Shown piece by piece: positions 1-8,722 of a stretch of DNA of 64,000 bases; the stretch's first letter is position 1; each line of letters begins with the position of its first letter. The notes under the pieces are model-generated. The model did not search any database, was not told where the DNA came from, and was given only the letters and a program-made list of their open reading frames with translations. The translations under genes were made by a program, and so were the position numbers. The stretch comes from Hyphomicrobium sp. (GTDB lineage: Bacteria; Pseudomonadota; Alphaproteobacteria; Rhizobiales; Hyphomicrobiaceae), in the NCBI RefSeq assembly GCF_003987855.1, contig NZ_RXIZ01000007.1, positions 194,477 through 258,476 on the forward strand, written 5' to 3'.

Positions 1-409
1 GGCGCTGCTCCATCGGGAAATAAGAGCCCCAATCCCAGGCCGCCACAGCAAGGTGAATTTTCGCATTCTGGGCGGAAACGCCCATCTGCTCGCTGCCGCG
101 CCAGGCAACAGGCCGGACATAGCAATCGGTCAGTTTATTGGCCGCGACGACCTCACGGCACGCCTGATCGATTTCAGCGACAGTGTACGGGATTTCGAAG
201 TCGAGAATGCGTGCGCTTTCGACGAGACGCTCGGAGTGTTCGGTAAGCTTGAAGATCTCGCCATCGTAAGCGCGCTCCCCCTCGAAGACCGAGCTGGCGT
301 AATGCAATGCATGGGTGAGGATATGGACCTTCGCATCGCGCCAAGGGATGAGTGCCCCATCCATCCAAATGAGCCCGTCGCGGTCGTGAAAGGGGATAAG
401 GTCGGCCAT
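1..409 (-). CDS. ilvE: Branched-chain amino acid aminotransferase, 5' part
   Basis: A PLP-dependent class IV aminotransferase that interconverts Val, Leu and Ile with their 2-oxo acids. Only the first 136 codons are inside the window; the gene runs off the left edge. The N-terminus (MADLIPFHDRDGLIWMDG) and the motif THALHYASSVFEGERAY are typical of alphaproteobacterial IlvE. The ATG at 409 has an AGGAAGG ribosome site about ten bases upstream. It is divergent from the MarR-type gene across about 200 bases. The catalytic lysine lies beyond the window, so activity cannot be judged. Confidence 0.9.
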   Translation of the reverse strand, partial: MADLIPFHDRDGLIWMDGALIPWRDAKVHILTHALHYASSVFEGERAYDGEIFKLTEHSERLVESARILDFEIPYTVAEIDQACREVVAANKLTDCYVRPVAWRGSEQMGVSAQNAKIHLAVAAWDWGSYFPMEQR

Positions 410-610
410 CCCAGTGTTATCCTTCCTGGTCTTTCTTATTGGCGAAACAGAAGCGCCGGTGTATGTCGCGCGATCCGATAAGGATACGCTGGGCACCTTG
501 AAACGTCATTGAAAACCAGCGTTTCAGTGAGCCGAGTGCATGGCGAGGGACCGGCGCGACAGCCAGCAATTTGGCTTGCAACAGAATACAATCGAGGCCA
601 ATAAGTCAAC

Positions 611-1192
611 ATGGCTGACATAACGTCAGAAAGCCCTTCGGAAAAACTAGCGGCATCGGGACGCCCCCCGCACGCCGCGGACGATGATCGTCGCTCAACG
701 AGCGACCTGCTCGCCTGCATCGAACTTTTTTATTTTGCTTACCGGGGCTTCACGTGTGAGGCCGACAGCATCCTCGAACAATATGGTTTTGGTCGCGCAC
801 ACCACCGGGTACTGCACTTCGTCAATCGCAATCCGGGCCTGAAAGTCGCGGAATTGCTGGATATTCTTCGCATAACGAAGCAGTCGCTTGCGCGTGTTCT
901 GAAGCAACTCGTCGACGAGGGCTTCATTATCCAGAAGGCCGGTCATGAAGACCGGCGGGAACGGCGGCTTTATCTCTCGGCGAAAGGCGCACGCCTGACC
1001 GATAAACTGACACAAATCCAGGCGAAACGGATCGAGGGGGCGCTCGCTGGCCTGGGATCTGGAGCGGACGCCATGACACGGAACTTCCTTTTTGCGATGG
1101 TGGCCGAGAAGGACAAGCCCCGTGTCGAAGCCCTTCTGAGAAGCCAGCGGGGCGGCTCGCCGATCGAGGAATCCGAAGATTGCAACCTATGA
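611..1192 (+). CDS. petP: MarR-family transcriptional regulator, PetP-like
   Basis: A 193-residue winged-helix regulator. After a polar N-terminus of about 35 residues it has the MarR core: HHRVLHFVNRNPGLKVAELL, then the recognition segment ITKQSLARVLKQLVDEGFI and the wing with DRRERRLYLSAKG. It overlaps the downstream response regulator by four bases, so the two are probably co-translated. In Rhodobacter and relatives a MarR protein (PetP) paired with a response regulator (PetR) is needed for cytochrome bc1 expression. The name is inferred from family plus this arrangement, and the effector is unknown. Confidence 0.8.
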   Translation: MADITSESPSEKLAASGRPPHAADDDRRSTSDLLACIELFYFAYRGFTCEADSILEQYGFGRAHHRVLHFVNRNPGLKVAELLDILRITKQSLARVLKQLVDEGFIIQKAGHEDRRERRLYLSAKGARLTDKLTQIQAKRIEGALAGLGSGADAMTRNFLFAMVAEKDKPRVEALLRSQRGGSPIEESEDCNL

Positions 1193-1905
1193 GAACCGCG
1201 ATGGCGCAGGATAGAAGCGAGCCTTTGGCCGACAATGCCCCGCACATCCTCGTGGTTGATGACGACCAGAAGATCAGAGGCTTGCTCGGCCGCTTCTTGT
1301 CGAGCAACGGCTTCCGCGTCACGGAGGCTTCCGACGCCGGCGCGGCGCGCGCATATATGCGCGGCTTGGCGTTTGATCTCGTCCTGCTCGACGTGATGAT
1401 GCCGGGAGAAAGCGGCCTCTCTCTCGCACGTGACCTGAAACTTACGCGACCGGTCCCCATCTGCATGTTGACGGCGCTGGCGGAGGCCGAGGATCGGATT
1501 TCCGGCCTCGAAGCTGGCGTTGACGACTATGTCTCCAAGCCATTCGAGCCCCGCGAACTGCTATTACGGATTCGCAACATCCTGCGCCGCGGCCAAACCC
1601 AGTCGGCTCCCCGCGATGAAATCCGTATGGGCGGCTGCGTCTTCAACATCACGCGCGGCGAACTCAAACGCGATGAGGAGGCGATCAAGCTGACCGAACG
1701 CGAACGCGATCTTCTGCGGCTTTTCTCTCAGCGTATTGGTGTCGCCGTTCCGCGCCATGAATTGTCGAGCGATGATAGCACCGGAAGCGAGCGCGCCATC
1801 GACGTCCAGATCAACCGCCTGCGTCGTAAAATCGAAGCCGATCCGTCGAACCCCGTCTATCTCCAGACTGTGCGGGGCAAAGGCTACATCCTCTACACGG
1901 ATTGA
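1189..1905 (+). CDS. petR: OmpR-family response regulator, PetR-like
   Basis: A two-component DNA-binding response regulator. The receiver domain has the acidic pair VVDDD (D24, D25), the phospho-acceptor D68 in LLDVMMPGESG and the lysine K117 in SKPFEP. A winged-helix output domain follows, ending in LRRKIEADPSNPVYLQTVRG. I chose the ATG at 1189, which overlaps the MarR stop in an ATGA arrangement; a TTG at 1180 and an ATG at 1201 are alternatives. The EnvZ-like kinase starts 45 bases downstream and is the likely partner. The petABC genes regulated by PetR in relatives lie near 23-25.7 kb here. Confidence 0.85.
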   Translation: MRTAMAQDRSEPLADNAPHILVVDDDQKIRGLLGRFLSSNGFRVTEASDAGAARAYMRGLAFDLVLLDVMMPGESGLSLARDLKLTRPVPICMLTALAEAEDRISGLEAGVDDYVSKPFEPRELLLRIRNILRRGQTQSAPRDEIRMGGCVFNITRGELKRDEEAIKLTERERDLLRLFSQRIGVAVPRHELSSDDSTGSERAIDVQINRLRRKIEADPSNPVYLQTVRGKGYILYTD

Positions 1906-1950
1906 GAAAACAGCGGCGCTATCCCGCGACGTGACTCGGACAACTATTTC

Positions 1951-3363
1951 ATGGCGGTTCTGCCCGAAACGACACCGGAAGCCGGCAGCCTGAGCTCTCG
2001 GTACCGACGCTTTCGCGAGCACCCTATCGTGCTGCGGATCCTGAGCCTGGGCGGCGAAATGCTGCCGAAAGGCCTTTATGCGCGTGCACTTCTCATCATC
2101 ATCACCCCCATCGTCGTCCTCGAGGGCGTCATCGCCTTTGCATTCATGGAACGTCACTGGCAGGCCGTTACGCGGAGGCTGTCGGAAGCGACCGCGCGCG
2201 ATATCGCCGCTGTCATCGAAATTTACGGCGACATGGCGAAGTCGGAAGGGCCGCAAAAGATCATCGATCTCGCTCGCGAACGCTTGAACCTGCAAATGGA
2301 AGTGCTGCCCAATGGCGACCTGCCGCCGCCGGGCCCGAAGCCGTTTTTTCGCTTACTCGATCGAGCGCTCTCGAATGAGTTGCGCAAGCATGTCCAGCTG
2401 CCGTTCTGGATCAATACCGTCGGCGATGGAAACGTCGAAATTCGTGTGAAGCTAGATGACGCCATCCTGCGCTTCGTGGCGACCCGCAGTCAGACCTATG
2501 CTTCCAACTCACACATCTTCCTTCTTTGGATGGTCGGCTCGTCCGTCATTCTTTTGACGGTCGCCATCCTGTTCTTGCGAAATCAAATCCGACCGATCTT
2601 GCGCCTCGCCGACGCAGCTGATGCCTTCGGCAAAGGTCGCGGCATCCCTGAAGATTTTAGGCCTCGCGGCGCTCGCGAAGTGCGCCAAGCTGCGCTCGCG
2701 TTCCTGCAGATGCGCGACCGCATCAAGCAGCATGTCGAGCAGCGCACGACAATGCTAGCCGGCGTCAGCCACGATCTTCGCACCGTCTTGACGCGCTTCA
2801 AGCTTGAACTCGCTCTTCTCGAAGATACGCCCGAGACGCGCGCCCTCTCGAGTGACGTCGACGAGATGCAGCACATGCTTGAGGACTACCTTGCATTTGC
2901 GAAGGGCGATGGCGGCGAGGAAGCCAGACCCACAAATCTGAAAGAACTTCTCGAAGAGATCGTCGACGATGCATCGATCTACGGATGCTCGATCGAACTG
3001 AAGATCCGCAAGAGCAAAGGCGACATCGTTCTTCCTTTGAAACGCGCCGCGCTGAAGCGCGCCATCATGAACCTGGTCACCAACGCGGCACGGTTTGGCG
3101 ACCGCATCATCATACGCGTCGCGCCGGAAGGCCGCTGGGTCCGGATCGAGGTTGACGACGACGGCCCCGGCATTCCGGAAAATGAGCGAGAGAATGTCTT
3201 CCGTCCGTTCTACCGGCTCGATCACGCGCGCAATCAGGACGAAGGGAATAGCGGTCTTGGGCTTGTCATCGCCCGCGACATTGCCAAGAGCCACGGCGGC
3301 GAGATCGCTCTGGGTGAAAGTTCGATGGGCGGCCTGCGCGCGATTATTTCTCTGCCCAAGTGA
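1951..3363 (+). CDS. EnvZ-like sensor histidine kinase
   Basis: A 470-residue membrane kinase, probable partner of the preceding response regulator. A transmembrane segment lies near residues 45-66, then a periplasmic sensor of about 120 residues, a second membrane segment near 187-208 (FLLWMVGSSVILLTVAILFL), a HAMP linker, the dimerisation/phospho-acceptor helix GVSHDLRTVLTRF (H274) and an ATPase domain with the N box NLVTNAARFGD and glycine boxes DDDGPGIP and SGLGLVIARD. Where most HisKA proteins have proline after HDLRT there is valine. The signal sensed is unknown. Confidence 0.88.
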   Translation: MAVLPETTPEAGSLSSRYRRFREHPIVLRILSLGGEMLPKGLYARALLIIITPIVVLEGVIAFAFMERHWQAVTRRLSEATARDIAAVIEIYGDMAKSEGPQKIIDLARERLNLQMEVLPNGDLPPPGPKPFFRLLDRALSNELRKHVQLPFWINTVGDGNVEIRVKLDDAILRFVATRSQTYASNSHIFLLWMVGSSVILLTVAILFLRNQIRPILRLADAADAFGKGRGIPEDFRPRGAREVRQAALAFLQMRDRIKQHVEQRTTMLAGVSHDLRTVLTRFKLELALLEDTPETRALSSDVDEMQHMLEDYLAFAKGDGGEEARPTNLKELLEEIVDDASIYGCSIELKIRKSKGDIVLPLKRAALKRAIMNLVTNAARFGDRIIIRVAPEGRWVRIEVDDDGPGIPENERENVFRPFYRLDHARNQDEGNSGLGLVIARDIAKSHGGEIALGESSMGGLRAIISLPK

Positions 3364-3647
3364 TCTCAGATACCCATACGCGGTGACGAAGCTGGGAGCG
3401 CAAGGCCGCCGCCAAAAATCCCTTTCGTTATCAGAGCTCTGGCAGATCACACGGCGTTGTGAATTGACTGTTATGTTATGAAGTTACATCCTGCCCGCAT
3501 CGGTGCCGGGGCGATCTCCCGTCCGACGATGGCGAAGGTGTCCTCCAAGCCTGCAGTCACCGGGACCGAAGTTTCGCGTTTGGGTCGCAAACCCTTCGAA
3601 CGCGATCATGACCGCGAGCCTCGGCCGAGATCGGATCCCAGCCCCGA

Positions 3648-4475
3648 TCAACGTCCGAGCTCGCGGCCTCGCTTTTGCGCCGCTTGCACAGCCTCCAACA
3701 TCAACTCACGAAGGCCATCCCCGTCGCGCATCAAGACATTGAGCGCTGCCGCAGTGGTTCCGCCGGGCGAAGTGACGTTCTGTCGAAGAGTCGTGGGTTC
3801 TATTCCCGATTGATGCATAAGCTCGCCCGCCCCAGAAACGGTCGCAATCGCGAGCCGCTTAGCTGTGGCCGGATCGAGGCCGACGGCAACACCGGCTTCG
3901 GCTAGCGCCTCAGCGAGCAAAAACACGTAAGCAGGTCCTGACCCGGAAACGGCAGTCACCGCGTCGATCAGATCTTCGCTGGGCACCCAGACCACTTCGC
4001 CGACAGCCCCGAGCAACGCTTCGCAATTGGCTCTCTGCGCCGCCGACGTGTGCGAATTGGCGACGGCTCCGGTGATGCCTCGGCCGATGGCCGCTGGTGT
4101 ATTGGGCATCGCACGCACGACGGCTGCGCCCGCCGGCAGGTAGCGTTCAAAGCTCGCGATAGTCTTTCCGGCGGCGATCGATACGACAACGGTTTCCGGT
4201 CCCGCGAGCTTAGCGAGTGCCGGAAAAACCTCGTCGATCACCTGGGGCTTAACCGCAACCACGATAACAGCGGGCGGCGGCGTTTCAGAGCCGAAGGTCG
4301 CACGAGCAACGATCCCTCGGCGCTGTGCGAGTTCAAGCGCTGAGCCGGTGAGGTGCGGCTCCTGAATGAGCACCTGTGACGGGAGAAGGCCGCGGTCGAG
4401 CCAGCCTGCCAGCATCGCCCCGCCCATTTTGCCCGCTCCAGCGAGCACGACGGAACCATTCAAATTCAGAGACAT
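3648..4475 (-). CDS. proC: Pyrroline-5-carboxylate reductase
   Basis: Catalyses the last step of proline synthesis, NAD(P)H reduction of 1-pyrroline-5-carboxylate. The N-terminal Rossmann fold reads VVLAGAGKMGGAMLAGW, and the family signature includes AVSGSGPAYVFLLAEAL and NVTSPGGTTAAALNVL. At 275 residues it has the usual family length. The stop is 46 bases after the start of the YbjN-like gene's own coding end, and both genes run on the minus strand, so they are probably co-transcribed. About 280 bases between the kinase and proC hold no convincing gene. Confidence 0.95.
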   Translation of the reverse strand: MSLNLNGSVVLAGAGKMGGAMLAGWLDRGLLPSQVLIQEPHLTGSALELAQRRGIVARATFGSETPPPAVIVVAVKPQVIDEVFPALAKLAGPETVVVSIAAGKTIASFERYLPAGAAVVRAMPNTPAAIGRGITGAVANSHTSAAQRANCEALLGAVGEVVWVPSEDLIDAVTAVSGSGPAYVFLLAEALAEAGVAVGLDPATAKRLAIATVSGAGELMHQSGIEPTTLRQNVTSPGGTTAAALNVLMRDGDGLRELMLEAVQAAQKRGRELGR

Positions 4476-4521
4476 AGCCCGACACCTTGGGAAGATGCCG
4501 GGCGCTGAAACGAGCCCGGCC

Positions 4522-5019
4522 CTAAGCTTGCCCCTGGGTCTCGAACATCGTCGAAACCAGGGCTTCGCGGCTTTCCTTACCTGCCCAAACGACGAACTGG
4601 AAGGCCTGGTAATAGCGCTCGCAGCCTTCGAGCGCGGCCTTCAACATCGCCTCACACTGCCGCACGGTCGCGACCGCGCCGTTAAGAAGGAGCGCGTGGC
4701 GGAACATCACGAGGCCTTCCTGCGTCCAAAGATCGAAATGGCCGAGCCAAAGCTGCTCGTTGATCTGCGCAATCAATCGATACATTTCGGTGAGACGATT
4801 TTCCGGAACCCGGAAGTCGAAGGCGCACGCCAAGTGCAGCGCTTCGAGATCGTCACGCCAGTTGATTGACACGTGATAGTCGGCCCAGGTGCCCGCCACG
4901 ATGAGAGTCATTTCTTCATCGCTCGCGCGATCGCAAGGCCAGTCATGACCGTGCGCGAGTTGCTCGATGAGATCGATTGGATTGAGAACGCGGTCAGAAC
5001 CCTGTTCCGCAACTGCCAT
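4522..5019 (-). CDS. YbjN domain-containing protein
   Basis: A 165-residue cytoplasmic protein of the YbjN family, whose fold resembles type III secretion chaperones; no biochemical role is settled. Supporting motifs are DLEALHLACAFDFRVPENR and LIAQINEQLWLGHFDLW. In many alphaproteobacteria this gene sits directly upstream of proC, as here. The protein has no signal peptide and no membrane segment. I would assign the family but no function. Confidence 0.85.
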   Translation of the reverse strand: MAVAEQGSDRVLNPIDLIEQLAHGHDWPCDRASDEEMTLIVAGTWADYHVSINWRDDLEALHLACAFDFRVPENRLTEMYRLIAQINEQLWLGHFDLWTQEGLVMFRHALLLNGAVATVRQCEAMLKAALEGCERYYQAFQFVVWAGKESREALVSTMFETQGQA

Positions 5020-5188
5020 TTGTTATCGCTCTCCAGTCTGCCGCGCACGGGTGATCAAAACGAAGCGCGAGACAGTTCGAATACTTGCGCCGCTTTGTAC
5101 TGGGCCGGACCAAACCAGACCCCCCTGCGAGTCGCAAGCTGACGAGATCAGCCCTCAGGCCTTGTCCACGATCAAAGTGGCAAAGCAC

Positions 5189-5220
5189 AGGCGGAAGAGG
5201 CAGTTGCGCCACTTCCGCCT
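5189..5220 (-). terminator. Hairpin downstream of ubiK
   Basis: AGGCGGAAG (5189-5197) pairs perfectly with CTTCCGCCT (5212-5220). Three more G/C pairs inside, after one mismatch, make a stem of about 12 pairs. It lies between the minus-strand ubiK stop and the YbjN start. The following minus-strand bases are not T-rich, so it may be an inefficient terminator or an mRNA-stabilising hairpin. Confidence 0.5.
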
Positions 5221-5260
5221 CTTAATGCTGGTGAAAAGCGGCGTTATCTGTGGATGTCTC

Positions 5261-5539
5261 TCAGACGTGGGTTCCACCCTGAGGAAGAAGCGTTGCGATC
5301 TGCGCTTCGAGCTGTGCGACGCGCAGGGAAAGCGCCTCGTTTTCCAACCGTGCTTTCTGAGCCATTTCACGAACGGCCTCGAAGTCCTCCCGCGTGACGA
5401 CGTTCATGTCGCGGAGGAACTTCTCAGCCTGGCCACGAAAAAGCGCTTCGGTTTCCTTCTTGAATCCGTCGGCTGCTCCGGCCGCATCCGTCATGAGCTT
5501 GGCAAAGTCGTCGAAGAGTCTGTTCGTTGTTTGGGTCAT
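5261..5539 (-). CDS. ubiK: Ubiquinone biosynthesis accessory factor, BMFP family
   Basis: A 92-residue protein starting MTQTTNRLFDDFAKLMTDA. It has the BMFP layout: an amphipathic N-terminal helix (residues 5-45), then VVTREDFEAVREMAQKAR and a C-terminal trimeric coiled coil rich in Leu, Glu and Arg (LENEALSLRVAQLEAQI). Family members bind membranes and assist the Ubi hydroxylase complex in aerobic ubiquinone synthesis. The open frame extends far upstream, but only the ATG at 5539 gives the family N-terminus. It is divergent from lgt, a pairing common in alphaproteobacteria. Confidence 0.85.
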   Translation of the reverse strand: MTQTTNRLFDDFAKLMTDAAGAADGFKKETEALFRGQAEKFLRDMNVVTREDFEAVREMAQKARLENEALSLRVAQLEAQIATLLPQGGTHV

Positions 5540-5743
5540 ATCACATCTCAGATTGGAGTTCTGACCAACTATGGGGGCTGGCGACCAGAGCGGCAAGATC
5601 AGGGCGGTGGACGCCGTAAACCCCTCCGCCGTTGGGGTCGCATGTCTGCTTGACATTGCGAGGGGGTTCCCAAACAACGCAGCCCGACCGGCCTTGCCTG
5701 GTACGGCGATCCGGCCGGTCGTGAAATCTCGCCCGGAGTGCCG

Positions 5744-6583
5744 ATGACGCCCCTCGCCCTTCTCACCTATCCCCAAATCGATCCCGTGGCGGTTCAACTC
5801 GGGCCCGTGGCGGTCAAATGGTACGGCCTGTCCTACATGGCCGGGCTTCTGCTCGGCTGGTACTACATACGCAAGCTCGTCTCGACCCCGCGCCTGTGGG
5901 CCGGAGACAAGCCGCCGTTGACCCTGGAGCGCATCGACGACCTTCTTCTCTACATGACGGGCGCGGTCATCATCGGCGGCCGCCTCGGCCAGGTGCTGCT
6001 CTATGATCCCGAATTCTACTTCGCCAATCCCTCCGAGATCTTCAAAGTCTGGAAAGGCGGAATGAGTTTCCACGGGGGGGTCATCGCCTGCGCTATTCTG
6101 ATCATTCTCTTTGCCAACATTTATAAGGTTTCGGCTCGATCGGTAGCTGACCTTGTTTGCGCGTCATCGCCTTTCGGGCTTTTCTTCGGCCGCATCGCGA
6201 ACTTTATAAATTCTGAGCACTGGGGACGCGTCACCGACGCGTGGGTAGGTATGGTCTTCCCCAACGGCGGCGAGAACCCGCGGCATCCGAGCCAGCTCTA
6301 CGAAGCTGCGCTCGAGGGCATCGTGATGTTTGCCATCACCCGCTTTGCCACCCATCATCTCATGACGCTGAAGCGTCCCGGCGTCACGACGGCGATCTGG
6401 ATGATCTGGTACGCAATCGCTCGAATAATCGCTGAGTTCTTCCGCGAGCCCGAACCCGACCACTTCCTGAACATTGGACCGTTCACGGCGGGCCAGGTCT
6501 ATTGCCTGCCGATGATACTCCTGGGACTTTATCTGCTGTGGACCGCCCGCAGGACGGCCGAGCCTGGAAAGGCAACGGTGTGA
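5744..6583 (+). CDS. lgt: Prolipoprotein diacylglyceryl transferase
   Basis: An inner-membrane enzyme that transfers diacylglyceryl from phosphatidylglycerol to the lipobox cysteine of prelipoproteins. Several membrane segments are visible, with the Lgt signature region GRIANFINSEHWGR near the middle (family Arg and Asn essential) and GGRLGQVLLYDP earlier. GGAG sits five bases before the ATG at 5744; a GTG six bases further upstream is less likely. The stop overlaps the next gene by four bases (GTGA), indicating coupling with the MidA-like methyltransferase. Confidence 0.95.
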   Translation: MTPLALLTYPQIDPVAVQLGPVAVKWYGLSYMAGLLLGWYYIRKLVSTPRLWAGDKPPLTLERIDDLLLYMTGAVIIGGRLGQVLLYDPEFYFANPSEIFKVWKGGMSFHGGVIACAILIILFANIYKVSARSVADLVCASSPFGLFFGRIANFINSEHWGRVTDAWVGMVFPNGGENPRHPSQLYEAALEGIVMFAITRFATHHLMTLKRPGVTTAIWMIWYAIARIIAEFFREPEPDHFLNIGPFTAGQVYCLPMILLGLYLLWTARRTAEPGKATV

Positions 6584-7716
6584 TCGAAAACGGACTGCGT
6601 CGCGATACTCCGCTCGCTCGGCGGATCAAGGACCGCATTCGCCGCGACGGGCCGATGACGATCGACAGCTTTATGTCTGCCTGTCTGTGGGATGCGGACT
6701 ACGGCTACTATCGCCGCCAGCGCATCTTCGGCGCATCTGGCGATTTCATCACCGCAGCCGACATCTCCCAGGTCTTTGGCGAACTTCTAGGCGTCTGGGC
6801 TGGCGTGGTTTGGCAAGGCGTTCTCGGCGCCCCCAATCCAATCACCATCGTCGAATACGGTCCGGGACGAGGCACGATGATGCGCGACGTACTGCGTGCA
6901 TCCCGCATCATTCCCGGATTCTCGGATGTCGCCCGAGTCCATCTCGTCGAGGCGAGCAACGCGCTCGTGGAATTGCAGACTGCAACCCTTGCAGATTTTC
7001 GCAGTCTATTGAGCTGGGGTCGCGAACTCGATGAGTTCAATCCGCCGGCGATCATCTTTGCCAACGAATTTCTGGATTCTTGGCCCGTGGCGCAATGGAT
7101 CAAGACGCCGGTCGGATGGCACATCAGAGGCGTCGTCGTCGACGGCGAAGACAATCTGCAATTCGCACCCATCAACGGCGATTGCCCGCGCGAAGCGTTT
7201 GAGGCGCTACGTCCCAATGCGCCGCCCGGGACGGTAGTCGAGAGCCAAAGACTGGACCAGCTTGCCGATGCCTTGAAGGCGCTGGCAGACCGTGGCCCCA
7301 TCGCCGTTCTGATGATCGATTACGGTCACACCACCCCCGCTGCCGGCGATACCCTTCAAGCCGTCCGCGAGCACAAGTACGAGTCCCCGCTGACCTCGCC
7401 GGGTGAAGCTGACCTCACCGTCCATGTGAATTTCTATGATCTTGCGTCGACGCTGCACCGCTCCGGATTGGCGCTCGATGGCCCGGTGACGCAAGCTGAA
7501 TTCCTGGGATCCCTCGGCATCGTCGAGCGCGCTTCCCGCCTCATGGCCGCAAATCCGGCGCGCGCCACCGAAATCGAAACTGGAGCGGCGCGCCTGCTCG
7601 CGGCCAATGGCATGGGATCGCGCTTCAAGGTGCTTGCGGCGCGCTCGCCCGGATTGCCCTCTCTCCCGGGCTTCGGCGCCTCTCGCGTATCAAGTGCTGC
7701 GCCCGGGCCCACCTGA
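6580..7716 (+). CDS. MidA/NDUFAF7-like SAM-dependent methyltransferase
   Basis: A class I methyltransferase of the COG1565 family (mitochondrial NDUFAF7 methylates an arginine of complex I subunit NDUFS2). The motif IVEYGPGRGTMMRD is the SAM-binding loop, and FANEFLDSWPV and VLMIDYGH are characteristic family segments. I chose the GTG at 6580, which overlaps the lgt stop and gives about 378 residues beginning IENGLRRDTPL. The open frame before it lies inside lgt. By analogy it may act on NADH dehydrogenase assembly, but the substrate in bacteria is not established. Confidence 0.88.
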   Translation: MIENGLRRDTPLARRIKDRIRRDGPMTIDSFMSACLWDADYGYYRRQRIFGASGDFITAADISQVFGELLGVWAGVVWQGVLGAPNPITIVEYGPGRGTMMRDVLRASRIIPGFSDVARVHLVEASNALVELQTATLADFRSLLSWGRELDEFNPPAIIFANEFLDSWPVAQWIKTPVGWHIRGVVVDGEDNLQFAPINGDCPREAFEALRPNAPPGTVVESQRLDQLADALKALADRGPIAVLMIDYGHTTPAAGDTLQAVREHKYESPLTSPGEADLTVHVNFYDLASTLHRSGLALDGPVTQAEFLGSLGIVERASRLMAANPARATEIETGAARLLAANGMGSRFKVLAARSPGLPSLPGFGASRVSSAAPGPT

Positions 7717-7732
7717 CGAAAGCTGGCGAGCT

Positions 7733-8518
7733 ATGACCCCCAAACCCGTCGAAGCGCAAAACTTGGCTGCATTGTCTGGCATCCGCCACGGCTTCTTTAC
7801 CCGCCACGGGGGCGTTTCCAGCGGTCTCTACGAGAGCCTGAACTGTGGGCTGGGTTCAGGTGACGATCAGAGCCTTGTTCTTGAAAACCGCCGCAGGATT
7901 GGCGCGCACCTTGGTGGCAATGATCGGTTCGGCGGCGGTGTCGTCACCCTGTACCAGGAGCACGGAACCACCGCGCTTGCCGTTTCCACCCCTCCCTCCC
8001 GCGAAGCATTGCCCCATGCCGACGCGGTCATCTCCGCAACCCCGGGATTGGTGATCGGCGTTCTCACAGCCGATTGTGCGCCGGTCCTGATGGCTGATGC
8101 GGAAGCCGGCGTGGTCGCCGCGGCCCACGCCGGCTGGCGCGGCGCTTTTAACGACATCATCGGAAGCGCTGTCCGGGAGATGGAGCGGTTGGGAGCCAAA
8201 CGCGAGCGCATCGCGGCGGCCGTCGGGCCCTGCATTAGTCAGGCAGCCTACGAAGTCGGTCCCGAGTTCGAGGCGACCTTCATTGAGCGCGATCCCCTCT
8301 TCGCCTCGTTTTTCGCCCGGCGGAAACCAAAAGATCGAGCACATTTCGATCTACCGGGGTTCGTCATCAAACGGCTCGAAGGCGCCCGGGTCGGCAGTAT
8401 CGAAGATCTGGCGCTCTGCACCTTCGAGAACGAATCGCTTTTTTTCAGCTACCGGCGTAAAACTCATCGCGGGGAACCCGATTATGGCCGTCAAATCTCC
8501 GCCATCGTGGTGGCTTAA
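7733..8518 (+). CDS. pgeF: Peptidoglycan editing factor PgeF (YfiH, laccase-domain family)
   Basis: A 261-residue protein of the DUF152/multi-copper polyphenol oxidoreductase family. Key segments are IRHGFFTRHGGVSSG, the metal-site cysteine in TADCAPV, HAGWRGAFNDIIG and GPCISQAAYEVG. In E. coli YfiH removes L-Ser mis-incorporated into UDP-MurNAc-peptide precursors; animal homologues are purine nucleoside enzymes. The ATG at 7733 gives a standard N-terminus. It follows the MidA-like gene by 16 bases in the lgt operon, matching the envelope theme of lgt. Confidence 0.9.
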   Translation: MTPKPVEAQNLAALSGIRHGFFTRHGGVSSGLYESLNCGLGSGDDQSLVLENRRRIGAHLGGNDRFGGGVVTLYQEHGTTALAVSTPPSREALPHADAVISATPGLVIGVLTADCAPVLMADAEAGVVAAAHAGWRGAFNDIIGSAVREMERLGAKRERIAAAVGPCISQAAYEVGPEFEATFIERDPLFASFFARRKPKDRAHFDLPGFVIKRLEGARVGSIEDLALCTFENESLFFSYRRKTHRGEPDYGRQISAIVVA

Positions 8519-8722
8519 CGGCATAATCCACAGGGAATACCGAGGCTGTGCCTACGTTTACACCGGTCGATAACAGTTTCGCCGAGCCCACGTCTGGACG
8601 TGGCGTTCCGGCCTGATCTAGAGGGATATGGGTCAGTTCCGGTAGTAGAGATAGGAGTTCAGGCCGCGGGGGTAGCGTTTCCGGCCGCCGGGAAGTCGCG
8701 GTTGGATAAGGGGGGACGTCGA

